Notes under the pieces: model-generated
Told to the model about the DNA's origin: nothing
Databases searched by the model: none
What the model saw: the letters and a program-made list of their open reading frames with translations, nothing else
Made by a program: the position numbers and the translations under genes
Origin: Steroidobacter gossypii
GTDB lineage: Bacteria; Pseudomonadota; Gammaproteobacteria; Steroidobacterales; Steroidobacteraceae
Direction of reading: 5' to 3'
Length of the DNA: 64,000 nucleotides
Assembly (NCBI RefSeq): GCF_016801985.1
Contig: NZ_JAEVLS010000002.1
Span: forward strand, 124,001-188,000
Part shown: positions 46,629 to 54,714 of the stretch, one piece after another
How positions within the stretch are numbered: the stretch's first letter is position 1
How the letters are laid out: the number at the start of each line of letters is the position of its first letter

Positions 46629-48125
46629 ATGAAACGCCGCGAGTTCGTGAGATCTGCGCTACTGGCTTCGGCCACGCTTCCTGCCTTCAAGTTCGTACCT
46701 GCCTTGGCGCGCTCTGGGCCCATTCCGGACGTGGCCGCGATCACCGGTGACGGGCGCGAAGTGACGCTTCGTGGCGCGGAGATTCGCGAGCTCGCCGAGA
46801 AGCTGCAGGGTCATCTGCTGTTGGCCGGCGATAACGGGTACGACCAGGCGCGGCTGCTGCTGAACCCGTCGTTCGACAAACATCCCGCCCTGATCGCTCA
46901 GCCTGCCGACGTGGCGGGGATACAGAACGCGGTGAAATTCGCCCGCGAGCACAATCTGTTGCTGGCGGTGAAGTGCGGTGGCCACAGCCATTCCGGGCAA
47001 TCGAGCTGCGAACGCGGGTTGCAGATCGATCTCAAGAACTTCCGCGGTGTTCAGCTGGATGCGCCAGGCCGGAAGATATCGGTGAAAGGTGGCAGCTTAC
47101 TCGGCCAAGTCGATCGCGAGACCATGCCGCACGGCTTGGTGACGCCGCTTGGTACCGTGTCACACACGGGCGTCGGCGGTCTCACTTTGGGCGGCGGCTT
47201 CGGGCGAGTGGCGCGTCGGTTCGGCATGGCCATCGACAATCTCACTTCCATGGATGTGGTGACCGCGGACGGGCGATTGCTCCACACGAGTGCCAGAGAG
47301 AATGCGGAGTTGTTCTGGGGATTGCGGGGCGGCAGCGGCAATTTCGGTGTCGTGACCCACTTCGAGTTCAAGTTGCACCCGATGCAACGGGAGGTGGTGG
47401 CGGGCAAGCTGACGTTCCCGTTCGAGAGCATGCGCGATGCGTTGAGCATGTGGGCGGATTATGCGCCCGCGGCGCCGGACGAGCTTTATTTCGATCCCGT
47501 GGTGATGATGCCGCCCGGCGGCGCGCCCGCGATCGTGCAGCTCGAAATTTGTTACAGCGGGCCGGTGAAGGATGCGGAGCGTGCGCTGGCTCCGATCCGG
47601 AAGTTGGGGACGCCGGTGGCGGACACGGTCACGACGATGGACTATGTCGATGTGCAGCGCTCGGGTGATATCGCCGATCCGCGGGCGCTAGGGACTTATC
47701 TCAAAGGTGGGTTCATTTCTTCCATGCCCGGTGAGCTCATCGATGCACTGGTCGGCGGGATCAAGGGCGATCCGAGGCGGGCCACTTTGTTGTTCTTCCA
47801 GCACTGCGGTGGTGCGTGTTCACGAGTGCCGGAGAACGCCACGGCGTTCGCTCATCGATATGCGTTAGCGAACATGATGACTCTGAGTGGCTGGGCCCAT
47901 GGTGAGGATCCTGCCGATCACATCGAAGCGACGCGGCGGTACTGGTCGGGGCTCGAGAAGTTCACTCGTGGGTTCTATGTGAACGATATGCCGCGTGAGG
48001 CGACGGCTGCTCAGATCAATGCGAATTATCGGGGCAATCATCAGCGGCTGGTCGCGTTGAAGACCAAGTACGACCCGACGAATTTGTTTCGCTTGAATGC
48101 TAACGTGCAGCCGAAGCGAACCTGA
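46629..48125 (+). CDS. FAD-linked BBE-type oxidase, Tat-like signal
   Basis: The ~498-residue protein begins MKRREFVRSALLASATL, a twin-arginine-like signal. It then has a PCMH/VAO FAD domain (LIAQPADVAGIQNAVKFA, CGGHSHSG with the His for covalent FAD, GGLTLGGGFGRVARRFG) and a C-terminal berberine-bridge motif (NYRGNHQRLVALKTKYDPTNLFRLNANV). The second covalent Cys of bicovalent members is replaced in LGTVSHTGVGG, so FAD is probably attached only through His. It would oxidise alcohols, sugars or phenols with O2. It is divergent from the Rieske gene by ~200 nt. Confidence 0.9.
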   Translation: MKRREFVRSALLASATLPAFKFVPALARSGPIPDVAAITGDGREVTLRGAEIRELAEKLQGHLLLAGDNGYDQARLLLNPSFDKHPALIAQPADVAGIQNAVKFAREHNLLLAVKCGGHSHSGQSSCERGLQIDLKNFRGVQLDAPGRKISVKGGSLLGQVDRETMPHGLVTPLGTVSHTGVGGLTLGGGFGRVARRFGMAIDNLTSMDVVTADGRLLHTSARENAELFWGLRGGSGNFGVVTHFEFKLHPMQREVVAGKLTFPFESMRDALSMWADYAPAAPDELYFDPVVMMPPGGAPAIVQLEICYSGPVKDAERALAPIRKLGTPVADTVTTMDYVDVQRSGDIADPRALGTYLKGGFISSMPGELIDALVGGIKGDPRRATLLFFQHCGGACSRVPENATAFAHRYALANMMTLSGWAHGEDPADHIEATRRYWSGLEKFTRGFYVNDMPREATAAQINANYRGNHQRLVALKTKYDPTNLFRLNANVQPKRT

Positions 48126-48220
48126 CCCCGTTCAGAGGGAAAGATTGGGGCGCTGCTTTGGGCTAGTTGCGTTGGTGGCGGGGTCAGTTACGAAAAGAGG
48201 GGGCGGTGGCTCGCGCCGTC

Positions 48221-48355
48221 CGAGGTGTCCTCGCTCCTTCCGGCACCGTGCTCCCCTCAGTCGCGCAAGCGCGCCCGAGGGGTCCCGTCCCTGGGCGCAC
48301 TGCGGCGACAAGGTCCCTCTTGTTCGACGCTGCCGGAAGAAGCGAGGACACCTCG
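48221..48355. repeat. Inverted repeat with 25-bp arms
   Basis: Arms 48221-48245 and 48331-48355 are reverse complements with 24 of 25 matches, separated by 85 nt. The right arm runs into the first, diverged copy of the 51-bp tandem unit, so the left arm is an inverted copy of part of that unit. It may be a miniature or REP-type element remnant. Confidence 0.8.
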
Positions 48356-48688
48356 AACGTCGCCTCAACGTTGGTGGTGGCGTATCGCCAGGAAGGGAGA
48401 CAGCTCGAACGTCGCCTCGAGGTTGGTAGTGGCGCTTCGCCAGGAAGGAGACACCTCGAACGTCGCCTCGAGGTTGGTGGTGGCGTTTCGCCAGGAAGGA
48501 GACACCTCGAACGTCGCCTCGAGGTTGGTGGTGGCGTTTCGCCAGGAAGGAGACAGCTCGAACGTCGCCTCGAGGTTGGTGGTGGCGTTTCGCCAGGAAG
48601 GAGACAGCTCGAACGTCGCCTCGAGGTTGGTGGTGGCGCTTCGCCAGGAAGGAGACAGCTCGAACGTCGCTCGAGGTTGGCAGTACCT
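48339..48688. repeat. 51-bp tandem repeat array, six to seven copies
   Basis: Units begin at 48390 (52 nt, one extra G), 48442, 48493, 48544, 48595 and 48646 (partial). A diverged copy precedes them from ~48339. Units differ at a few sites (cacct/cagct; gtttc/gcttc). Each holds a small palindrome: ACCTCGA-8nt-TCGAGGT in units with cacct, and a 5-bp version in the others. Units touch with no spacers, so this is not a CRISPR array. Confidence 0.93.
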
Positions 48689-48766
48689 TTCTGAATGAAT
48701 TGGATCCCCTCCCGGGCGGGAGGGGATGCGGTGTTGTGGCCTGATGATTCGCGCAGCGGAGCGAGC

Positions 48767-49351
48767 TCAGTTGCTCACTCTTACGTACCCATACATTCCA
48801 TCCAGCAAGTGCGGGCGGATGTTGCAGATCACGAGGTAGGTTCCGGCCTCGAGGAAAGCGACGGGTTCGCTGCGGTTCTGGGCGTTGAGGGGATCCACTA
48901 CAGGTGGGGTGGCGAGTGGTCCGCCGGCGGGGTTGATGCCGCGGTAATAGATCTTGTCCGCAAGGAACGCGCTGCTCGCCGGTAGCGGAGTGGTCGGGTT
49001 CGGCGGGATCACGAACACCGGTGGAAATACCGGCAGTTGTCCACTGCCGTCGTTCAAGTCCTCGAGGGTTACGCCCGGTTTGAATATCACGATGTCGTGA
49101 AATCCCGCCACGCCGAAGTCCACGACGCCGCCCTTCTTCACATGGATCCTCTTCGGCAGGACCACGTGATTCACAGGATTGCCCGGCGAAGCGGTGTTGA
49201 GCCCGCGGCCGAACGAGGCGGTTACGCTCGTCTGACGATTGCTGTCGTTGTTACGGTTGTCGTCGCTGGCGCTCGCCAGGGTTGCGGCGAGTGCGAGGCA
49301 GGTGAGGAGCGCGGGCTTGAGCAAGGCGGATGCCTTCGTTCTGGTGGTCAT
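48767..49351 (-). CDS. Exported cupredoxin (type-1 copper protein)
   Basis: The 194-residue protein has a signal peptide (LASA|SDD) and a plastocyanin-like fold. The copper ligands are visible: His in VAGFHDIVIF near the middle, and Cys-x4-His-x4-Met in VICNIRPHLLDGM at the C-terminus. An insert of Pro-rich sequence (FPPVFVIPPNPTTPLP) lies between strands. It probably transfers electrons in the periplasm. GGGGAG precedes ATG 49351. It is divergent from the TraF-like gene. Confidence 0.85.
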   Translation of the reverse strand: MTTRTKASALLKPALLTCLALAATLASASDDNRNNDSNRQTSVTASFGRGLNTASPGNPVNHVVLPKRIHVKKGGVVDFGVAGFHDIVIFKPGVTLEDLNDGSGQLPVFPPVFVIPPNPTTPLPASSAFLADKIYYRGINPAGGPLATPPVVDPLNAQNRSEPVAFLEAGTYLVICNIRPHLLDGMYGYVRVSN

Positions 49352-49668
49352 AGGAATCTCCCCGGAATCACAAGCACAGGTTCGCGTTATTGCATGGTCA
49401 ACATGCAGCGTGAGCTGTGTTAGCACATCTGATACAGGGTTGCCTCGGGACTTTAACGGACCCGCAGCGCGACAGAACGTTGACGGTCGTCGATGCCTCG
49501 CCGCTCTGTCGTGTGATCGGCGTCAAACAATTCGAACCCACTCGGCCGCGCCGCTTCAGTTGCATGAATCAGCGCCGCTGTACACCGAAGGCTCCCGGCA
49601 CAGCGCCATCGACACTGGCAGGCGCGCTGCGAAGCCGACCAAGCAAAGCGAGTCGGAGGTCCATTTCT
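49352..49668. other. Divergent promoter region, 317 bp
   Basis: This lies between the cupredoxin start and the TraF-like GTG start. Open frames from both sides extend through it, but without signal-peptide or family features. It should hold promoters for both genes; none is clear enough to mark. Confidence 0.45.
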
Positions 49669-50964
49669 GTGAAGAGTTTCGTTGTTGCCGCTGCCGTTGG
49701 CGCGGTGTTGTTCTCGTGCGCGTCGATGGCGGCGCCCGGGTTCCTGGATGCGGGGCCCAATCTTTCCGACAATGGTGCATCCGGCGCATGGACCTCGCTG
49801 TATGCCACGCGCAATCCGGCCGGCGCCGAATTCGCGATCGCGCCCAACGCGAAGTTTCGCATGGGCATCCTCAGCTCGTTCGGCCTGGGCACGGAAGTGG
49901 GCCCGGTCGACAACTTCGCCGACGAGATCGACGATCTGATCGACGAGCTCGATCGCGACAACATTTCGCTATCCGAAGGCAACGCGCTGGTCGAGCGCTT
50001 CAACGGCATCCTCGAACCGCTGAGCAGGGACGGTTACGTCAAGGTGCATGGCGGCGTGCAAGTGCCGCTGTTCCCGATGCTCTATCGCAGCAGCTTCGGC
50101 GTGTTCACCGCCGACGCCAACCTCAGCGCTCAGGCGCGACTCGGATTTCTCGATGCGCCGCTGACCTACAACCCGGTCGCCGAAGAAGTCGAGACCGCGT
50201 CGGCCGCGTACGTCAAGGCCGGGCAGATCAACGAGATTGCGGTCGGCTTCAGCCGTCCGGTGTGGAAGCCGAGCGCCGGTCAGCTGATCGTCGGCGGCAA
50301 CCTGCGCTATCTGCAGGCCAAGCTCAGCAAACAGGTCGTGGCGTTGGATTCGGTCGAAGACGACGAGGATGTCGAAGACATTCTCAAGGACAGCTACGAC
50401 GCCAACGAGCGCAAGTCGAGCAACGTGACGCTCGATGTCGGCGCCATCTTCGACTTCTCCAAATATCGCGTCGGCGTGACGCTCGCCAATCTGACCGAGC
50501 CCGAGTTCAAGTATGGCGCCATCGGCAGCAACTGCGGCGCTCTGAGCGGCAGCGCGCAGTACAACTGCTACACGGCTGCTTTCTACAGCGACCGCATCGC
50601 GCTCAACGAAACCTGGACGCTGGAACGTCTTGCCACGCTGGAAGGCGCGATGTTCTTCGGCTCCGGCGCGGGCTCGCTCGCGGCCAGCGTCGATCTCAAC
50701 GACGTGCACGATCCGGTCGGCGATCTCAACCAGAACCTGAAGGTCGCGCTCGGCTACAAGACGGAAACGAACTGGCTGCCGGACTTCCGTCTGGGCTATC
50801 GCAAGAACCTGGCGGGCACCGAACTGAGTTCGGCCTCGGTGGGCTTCACATTCTTCGGCAGCGTGCACTTGGACGTGGCCTGCGGCCTCGAATCGACCAA
50901 GATCGACGGTAGCTCTGTGCCTCGAACCATGGCGTTCAACCTCGGGTTCGAGATGAGCTATTGA
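49669..50964 (+). CDS. TraF-like outer-membrane protein (PF13729 type)
   Basis: The 431-residue protein begins at GTG 49669 with GGAGG eight nt upstream and a signal peptide (CASMA|AP). The mature part reads as a beta-barrel: SGAWTSLYATRNPAGAEFA, QINEIAVGFSRPVWKPSAGQLIVGGNLRYL, VALGYKTETNWLPDFRLGYRK. It ends FNLGFEMSY with a terminal aromatic residue. This matches the 'conjugal transfer protein TraF' family in name only; no conjugation genes are nearby. A lipoprotein gene follows, implying a paired export or surface structure. Confidence 0.8.
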   Translation: MKSFVVAAAVGAVLFSCASMAAPGFLDAGPNLSDNGASGAWTSLYATRNPAGAEFAIAPNAKFRMGILSSFGLGTEVGPVDNFADEIDDLIDELDRDNISLSEGNALVERFNGILEPLSRDGYVKVHGGVQVPLFPMLYRSSFGVFTADANLSAQARLGFLDAPLTYNPVAEEVETASAAYVKAGQINEIAVGFSRPVWKPSAGQLIVGGNLRYLQAKLSKQVVALDSVEDDEDVEDILKDSYDANERKSSNVTLDVGAIFDFSKYRVGVTLANLTEPEFKYGAIGSNCGALSGSAQYNCYTAAFYSDRIALNETWTLERLATLEGAMFFGSGAGSLAASVDLNDVHDPVGDLNQNLKVALGYKTETNWLPDFRLGYRKNLAGTELSSASVGFTFFGSVHLDVACGLESTKIDGSSVPRTMAFNLGFEMSY

Positions 50965-50986
50965 TCGGGAAGAGATGGAGAACAGA

Positions 50987-52624
50987 ATGAAGATTCGTAA
51001 CAGGATTCTGGCGGGTGCGACCGCCATCGCCTCGCTCGGACTGGCTGCGTGCAGCGGTGGCAGCCAGGGCACGCAGGACGGCGGTAGCAGCAACAACGGC
51101 AGCGGCGCGAGCAGCCGCACGTTTCATGCGCGCGCCGTCGACGGTTATCTCGCTGGCGCCAACGTTTATGTGGACGTGAACGGCAACGGTCAGCTCGACG
51201 CCTTCGAACCTCGCGCCATCACCGACGTCGACGGTTACTTCTCGTACAACCACAAGACGGGAATCGACTACTGCGCAACCGGTGGACTCAAACAGCACTG
51301 CCTGCGCGGTGCGATCGATGCGAACGAAACCGTGCTGATCCGTGTGACCGGCGGCTACGACACGGTGACGCAGTTGCCGTTCAAAGGTGTGCTCAGCCTG
51401 CGCTCCAGCGAGTTGAATCGGGACGACCTGCGCCTGATCACGCCCGTAACCAGCATGGTGGCGGACTCTTTAACGCCGGAGCAGAAGTTCCAGGCGCTCG
51501 TGGATGCAGGCGTCTTCGAGGGGACGATGGACGACGATCCGTTGCTCGATGTGGCGAACGCGTCGCGGGCGCAGATGGCTGCGATCCTATCGCGCATCTT
51601 CGGCGAGGTCGGCAATCTATCGCTGTCGTCTTCGAGCTTCGAGGATGTGGAGCATGCCGCCTGGGCGTCCGGCTATATCGCCATCGCCGGGCAGATCGGG
51701 ACGATCGAGGGTACTTCTTTCGGTGATGCATTCTCCGATCCTGCTGTCGTCGAGGCCGCCGCGCGGGAGGCGATCTTCGCAGCGCTGCATCCGGGACGGA
51801 CACTCACCAACGATTTTCAGCTGACCAATCCGGCGTCCTACTCCCACCTCGTTCAGTTCGCCGCCGATCTCGTCGGTCTGAACGAAGAGCTCATCGAGAG
51901 CGTGCACGGCGCGGCGTCGATCGAAGAACTGCAAGCGATTCTGCGCGTGCAGATGATCGCGGCCGAGCGCGCGTTGGCCAATCCGCACGATCCCGAGCTG
52001 AGCGACCTCAGCGACTGGATTCGCAACCAGCTCGCTCAGGGCAATCGACTCGGCGCCGATCTCACGGCGCTGGGCGAGGCGGATATGGACTTGAGCGCGC
52101 TCATCGATCCGGCCTTCAACTTCGATCCGGCGTCCAACTCGGTCAGCGCCAGCGCGAAGATTCCGGCCGAGGCGGCCAGCACCTTCGCGGCGCTCGTCAA
52201 CACTTCGTTCGGCGTGGCCGTCAACGAGCCGGACGAGCAGGGCGCGGCGCTGTTCTTCTTGAGCGGCGATGCGAATGCGCGTTCGGGCGAGATCGACGTG
52301 TGCGTGCGCTATACCGGCGACGATGGCGATTTCGACACCACCAGCAGCACCGATCCTAACGGTGCGCTGCTCGTCGGCGGTCACTGGAGCCTGCTCGACG
52401 ATCACACGCTGACCTTGGGCGTGGAAGTCGCCGGCGGCGTGCGCCCGCTGTTGTTGAAGGCGGTCGCCGGCAGCGGCTCCGAACGCGATTATCGTTTCGA
52501 TTTCGGCAGAGATTTGTCGACGTGGTCCGGCTCGATGCCTTCGGCCTTCGCGCCAGGCTCGGTGCCCGCCAACGACGCGGCCTGCAAAGCCGCGTTGATC
52601 GAACGTTTCGGCTCCATCGGCTGA
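50987..52624 (+). CDS. Large hypothetical lipoprotein paired with TraF-like protein
   Basis: The 545-residue protein has a lipoprotein signal MKIRNRILAGATAIASLGLAAC (lipobox LAAC) and a Gly/Ser-rich linker. A carboxypeptidase-regulatory-like beta domain follows (ARAVDGYLAGANVYVDVNGNGQLDAFEPRAITDVDGYF, Ca-binding-like DVNGNG), then a long helical region (~150-370) and a C-terminal beta domain. The start may be ATG 50975 or 50987; GGAG six nt before 50987 favours the latter. It is 10-22 nt downstream of the TraF-like gene. Surface lipoprotein is the most likely location. Confidence 0.8.
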   Translation: MKIRNRILAGATAIASLGLAACSGGSQGTQDGGSSNNGSGASSRTFHARAVDGYLAGANVYVDVNGNGQLDAFEPRAITDVDGYFSYNHKTGIDYCATGGLKQHCLRGAIDANETVLIRVTGGYDTVTQLPFKGVLSLRSSELNRDDLRLITPVTSMVADSLTPEQKFQALVDAGVFEGTMDDDPLLDVANASRAQMAAILSRIFGEVGNLSLSSSSFEDVEHAAWASGYIAIAGQIGTIEGTSFGDAFSDPAVVEAAAREAIFAALHPGRTLTNDFQLTNPASYSHLVQFAADLVGLNEELIESVHGAASIEELQAILRVQMIAAERALANPHDPELSDLSDWIRNQLAQGNRLGADLTALGEADMDLSALIDPAFNFDPASNSVSASAKIPAEAASTFAALVNTSFGVAVNEPDEQGAALFFLSGDANARSGEIDVCVRYTGDDGDFDTTSSTDPNGALLVGGHWSLLDDHTLTLGVEVAGGVRPLLLKAVAGSGSERDYRFDFGRDLSTWSGSMPSAFAPGSVPANDAACKAALIERFGSIG

Positions 52625-52636
52625 GTTTGACTGGGC

Positions 52637-52661
52637 GGCAGGGCTCGGCAACGACCCTGCC
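52637..52661. terminator. Hairpin between convergent genes
   Basis: GGCAGGG-11nt-CCCTGCC lies in the 40-nt gap between the lipoprotein stop and the converging STAS-like gene. Short stem and no T-run; a weak bidirectional terminator at best. Confidence 0.4.
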
Positions 52662-52664
52662 TGC

Positions 52665-53039
52665 TCACTGCTCTGGCTCGATCAGCCACTGCCTGGCCGC
52701 TGCCGCGTCTTCATAGAAAACACGATAGTCGCCCTCGCCAAAGGCGAGTCGCGCCAGAAACGCCAGTTTGCTGTTCGGCACGACGACGGCCCGGCGCAGT
52801 TTCATATCCACCAGCTGCTCATCCAGAGCCCTCTGCGCCCAAGGCACGCTGAAGTGCGGCGGGTCCATCTGCAAGGCGTCGTAAAGGACCTTGCGTATCC
52901 CGCTGTGCCGCGCCAGCTGTAAGACCTCCGCTTGGCATTCCTGCAATACCGCGTCGGTCGGTTGACCCCGGATCCGGGCGACGATGAGAGTGTCGGCTAG
53001 TTCCACGGTCACTTGTTTGTCGGCGGGTTCGCTCGTCAT
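52665..53039 (-). CDS. STAS/SpoIIAA-like protein
   Basis: The 124-residue protein (from ATG 53039) has a small alpha/beta pattern typical of STAS-like domains: VTVELADTLIVARIRGQPTDAV, GIRKVLYDALQMD, and a C-terminal helix RVFYEDAAAARQWL, as in SpoIIAA-like proteins. No phosphorylatable Ser motif is obvious. Function unknown. The ribosome binding site is weak. Confidence 0.6.
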   Translation of the reverse strand: MTSEPADKQVTVELADTLIVARIRGQPTDAVLQECQAEVLQLARHSGIRKVLYDALQMDPPHFSVPWAQRALDEQLVDMKLRRAVVVPNSKLAFLARLAFGEGDYRVFYEDAAAARQWLIEPEQ

Positions 53040-53162
53040 GAGCGGACATTCTACAGAGCCTCTCTTGCGGAACGCCGAAGCGCATCGCAGCACCTGGGCG
53101 CTCCGCTCGAGGCTCGTACCACGCGTTGTGGATCAGCGCGACCCGTGAACCACGCGGTGACC

Positions 53163-53297
53163 ATGGCGTCCGCAAGGAATCCGAAGCGCATCAATAACTT
53201 AGATCTTAATGCCGAGGTCCTGGCAGAGCGCCGACAGGGCGCTGTTCAGGACGACATGGATGCTAACTATTATCAGCCGGAAATGGTTCGCATTTGA
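53163..53297 (+). CDS. Possible 44-residue protein
   Basis: ATG 53163 opens a 44-codon frame (MASARNPKRINNLDLNAEVL...MVRI). Its composition is protein-like (charged, few Arg/Ala runs) and AT-richer than the surroundings. No ribosome binding site or family is recognised. It lies 45 nt before the PepSY gene. Confidence 0.3.
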   Translation: MASARNPKRINNLDLNAEVLAERRQGAVQDDMDANYYQPEMVRI

Positions 53298-53341
53298 ATC
53301 TGACCGCCGTCTGACGGTATAACAACGGCTTACTCTTAGGG

Positions 53342-54493
53342 ATGGATCTCATGCTGAGCGCGACCGCGATTCGCCGTTGGTACTGGGTGCACAAGTGGAC
53401 CAGTCTGGTGTCCACCCTGTTTCTGCTCATGTTGTGCATCACCGGCCTGCCGTTGATCTTCTATCACGAGATCGACCATGCCACCGGCTACTCCATCGAG
53501 CCGCCCGAAATGCCGGGTGTGACCACGCGCGTCAGCATCGACGAGATCGTCGCGGACGCTCGGGCGCGGCGCCCGGACGACGTGGTCACCTACTTGTTCC
53601 GCGATGCCGATGAACCGGAGGCGTGGTTCCTGTCGATGGCGGAGACGCCGAGCTCACCCGAGTCGTCGGCCTTCTATATGTATGACGCGCGCACCGGCGA
53701 CTTCCTGCACGAGTATCCGCTCAACCAGGGCTTCATGAATTTCATGTTCCGCCTGCACTACGACATGTTCACCGGGTTGCCGGGCACGTTGTTCCTCGGC
53801 TTCATGGGGTTGTTGCTGGCGGCGTCGCTGGTGTCGGGCACCGTCGTGTACGGTCCCTTCATGCGCAAGCTGCCGTTCGGCTCGGTCCGGCATGAACGTT
53901 CCTCGCGCATCAAATGGCTGGACCTGCACAACCTGCTCGGCATCGCGACCTTGATGTGGTTGATGGTGGTGGGCGTGACCGGCGTGATCAACACACTCGC
54001 GGTTCCCATCCTCGGCTTGTGGCAACAGAACGAGGTCACCGACATGACCGCGAAGTACAAGGGCCAGCCGCCGCTCACGCAGTTCAGCTCCGCCGATCAG
54101 GCAGTCGCGACGGCGCGGGCGACCGTGCCCGACGCCGATCTGAGCTTCATGGCGTTCCCCGGCACCGACTACGCCACTCCGCATCACTACATCGCCTTCA
54201 TGCATGGCTCGACACCGCTCACATCGAAGCTGCTCACCCCGGTGCTGATCGATGCGAGCACCGGCGCGATGATCGATAGTCGTTCGATGCCGTGGTATGT
54301 GAAGGCGCTGCTCGTGTCGCAGCCGCTGCACTTCGGCGACTACGGCGGCATGGTGCTGAAGATTTTGTGGGCGCTGCTCGACATTCTCGCCATCGTCGTG
54401 CTCGGCAGTGGCGTGTATCTGTGGCTCAAGAAGCGCAATGTTCCGGTCGAAGCGCGCTTGGGCATGCTGGCGCCGGAAGGAGCGACGTCATGA
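53342..54493 (+). CDS. PepSY-associated TM helix protein
   Basis: The 383-residue inner-membrane protein has four transmembrane segments (RRWYWVHKWTSLVSTLFLLMLCITGLPLIF; FLGFMGLLLAASLVSG; LLGIATLMWLMVVGVTGVI; LKILWALLDILAIVVLGSGVYLW) with periplasmic PepSY-like regions between them. The N-terminal WH+W and HxH-like residues resemble haem/iron-linked PepSY proteins found near siderophore receptors. It probably reduces or handles iron at the inner membrane. No TonB receptor is visible nearby. It overlaps the next gene by 4 nt. Confidence 0.88.
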   Translation: MDLMLSATAIRRWYWVHKWTSLVSTLFLLMLCITGLPLIFYHEIDHATGYSIEPPEMPGVTTRVSIDEIVADARARRPDDVVTYLFRDADEPEAWFLSMAETPSSPESSAFYMYDARTGDFLHEYPLNQGFMNFMFRLHYDMFTGLPGTLFLGFMGLLLAASLVSGTVVYGPFMRKLPFGSVRHERSSRIKWLDLHNLLGIATLMWLMVVGVTGVINTLAVPILGLWQQNEVTDMTAKYKGQPPLTQFSSADQAVATARATVPDADLSFMAFPGTDYATPHHYIAFMHGSTPLTSKLLTPVLIDASTGAMIDSRSMPWYVKALLVSQPLHFGDYGGMVLKILWALLDILAIVVLGSGVYLWLKKRNVPVEARLGMLAPEGATS

Positions 54494-54714
54494 GCGGCAA
54501 ACGTCCCATACGGGTGTGGACGGCGCCCATCGTCCTGGCAGTGCTCACTTCGATCGGGCTGATCTCGGCGCTGGTTTCAGACGATGCCGGCGACGTCCTC
54601 GCCTGGATCACATTGGCTGTGCCGGTGCTGGTGTGTTGCTGGTACGCGCCGCGACGTACTCGTAGCGACTCCGCTCAGGGCGCGCCCGCGTCTTCGGTTC
54701 CGGACGCCTCGTAA
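54490..54714 (+). CDS. Small two-helix membrane partner of PepSY protein
   Basis: The 74-residue protein starts within the ATGA overlap with the PepSY gene and has two hydrophobic helices (PIVLAVLTSIGLISALVS and LAWITLAVPVLVCCWYA). Small proteins of this type regularly follow PepSY genes. It converges with the zinc-ribbon gene, overlapping it by 40 nt. Confidence 0.8.
   Translation: MSGKRPIRVWTAPIVLAVLTSIGLISALVSDDAGDVLAWITLAVPVLVCCWYAPRRTRSDSAQGAPASSVPDAS

Larger units (their letters stand above)
48126..48766. other. Gene-free stretch with repeats, 641 bp
   Basis: Open frames run through it only because the repeat unit is a multiple of three; their translations are Arg- and Gly-rich, without family features. 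It contains a 25-bp inverted repeat and a 51-bp tandem array, listed separately, and short TGACCCC / GGGGTCA arms near 48124-48130 and 48180-48186. Confidence 0.7.

Noticed and set aside
48339-48688. Possible CRISPR array
   Set aside because: Units are directly adjacent with no unique spacers and there are no cas genes nearby.
48225-48698. Open frame encoding 17-residue repeats (NVASRLVVAFRQEGDTS)
   Set aside because: The frame stays open only because the 51-bp unit is a multiple of three; there is no good start or family, and the same DNA is open in another frame.
49239-50912. 557-codon open frame on the plus strand
   Set aside because: Out of frame with the TraF-like gene and extremely Arg-rich; the TraF-like frame has a ribosome binding site, signal peptide and barrel pattern.
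49669-50964. TraF-like protein as evidence for a conjugative element
   Set aside because: No other transfer, relaxase or integrase genes are seen; the family occurs widely outside plasmids.
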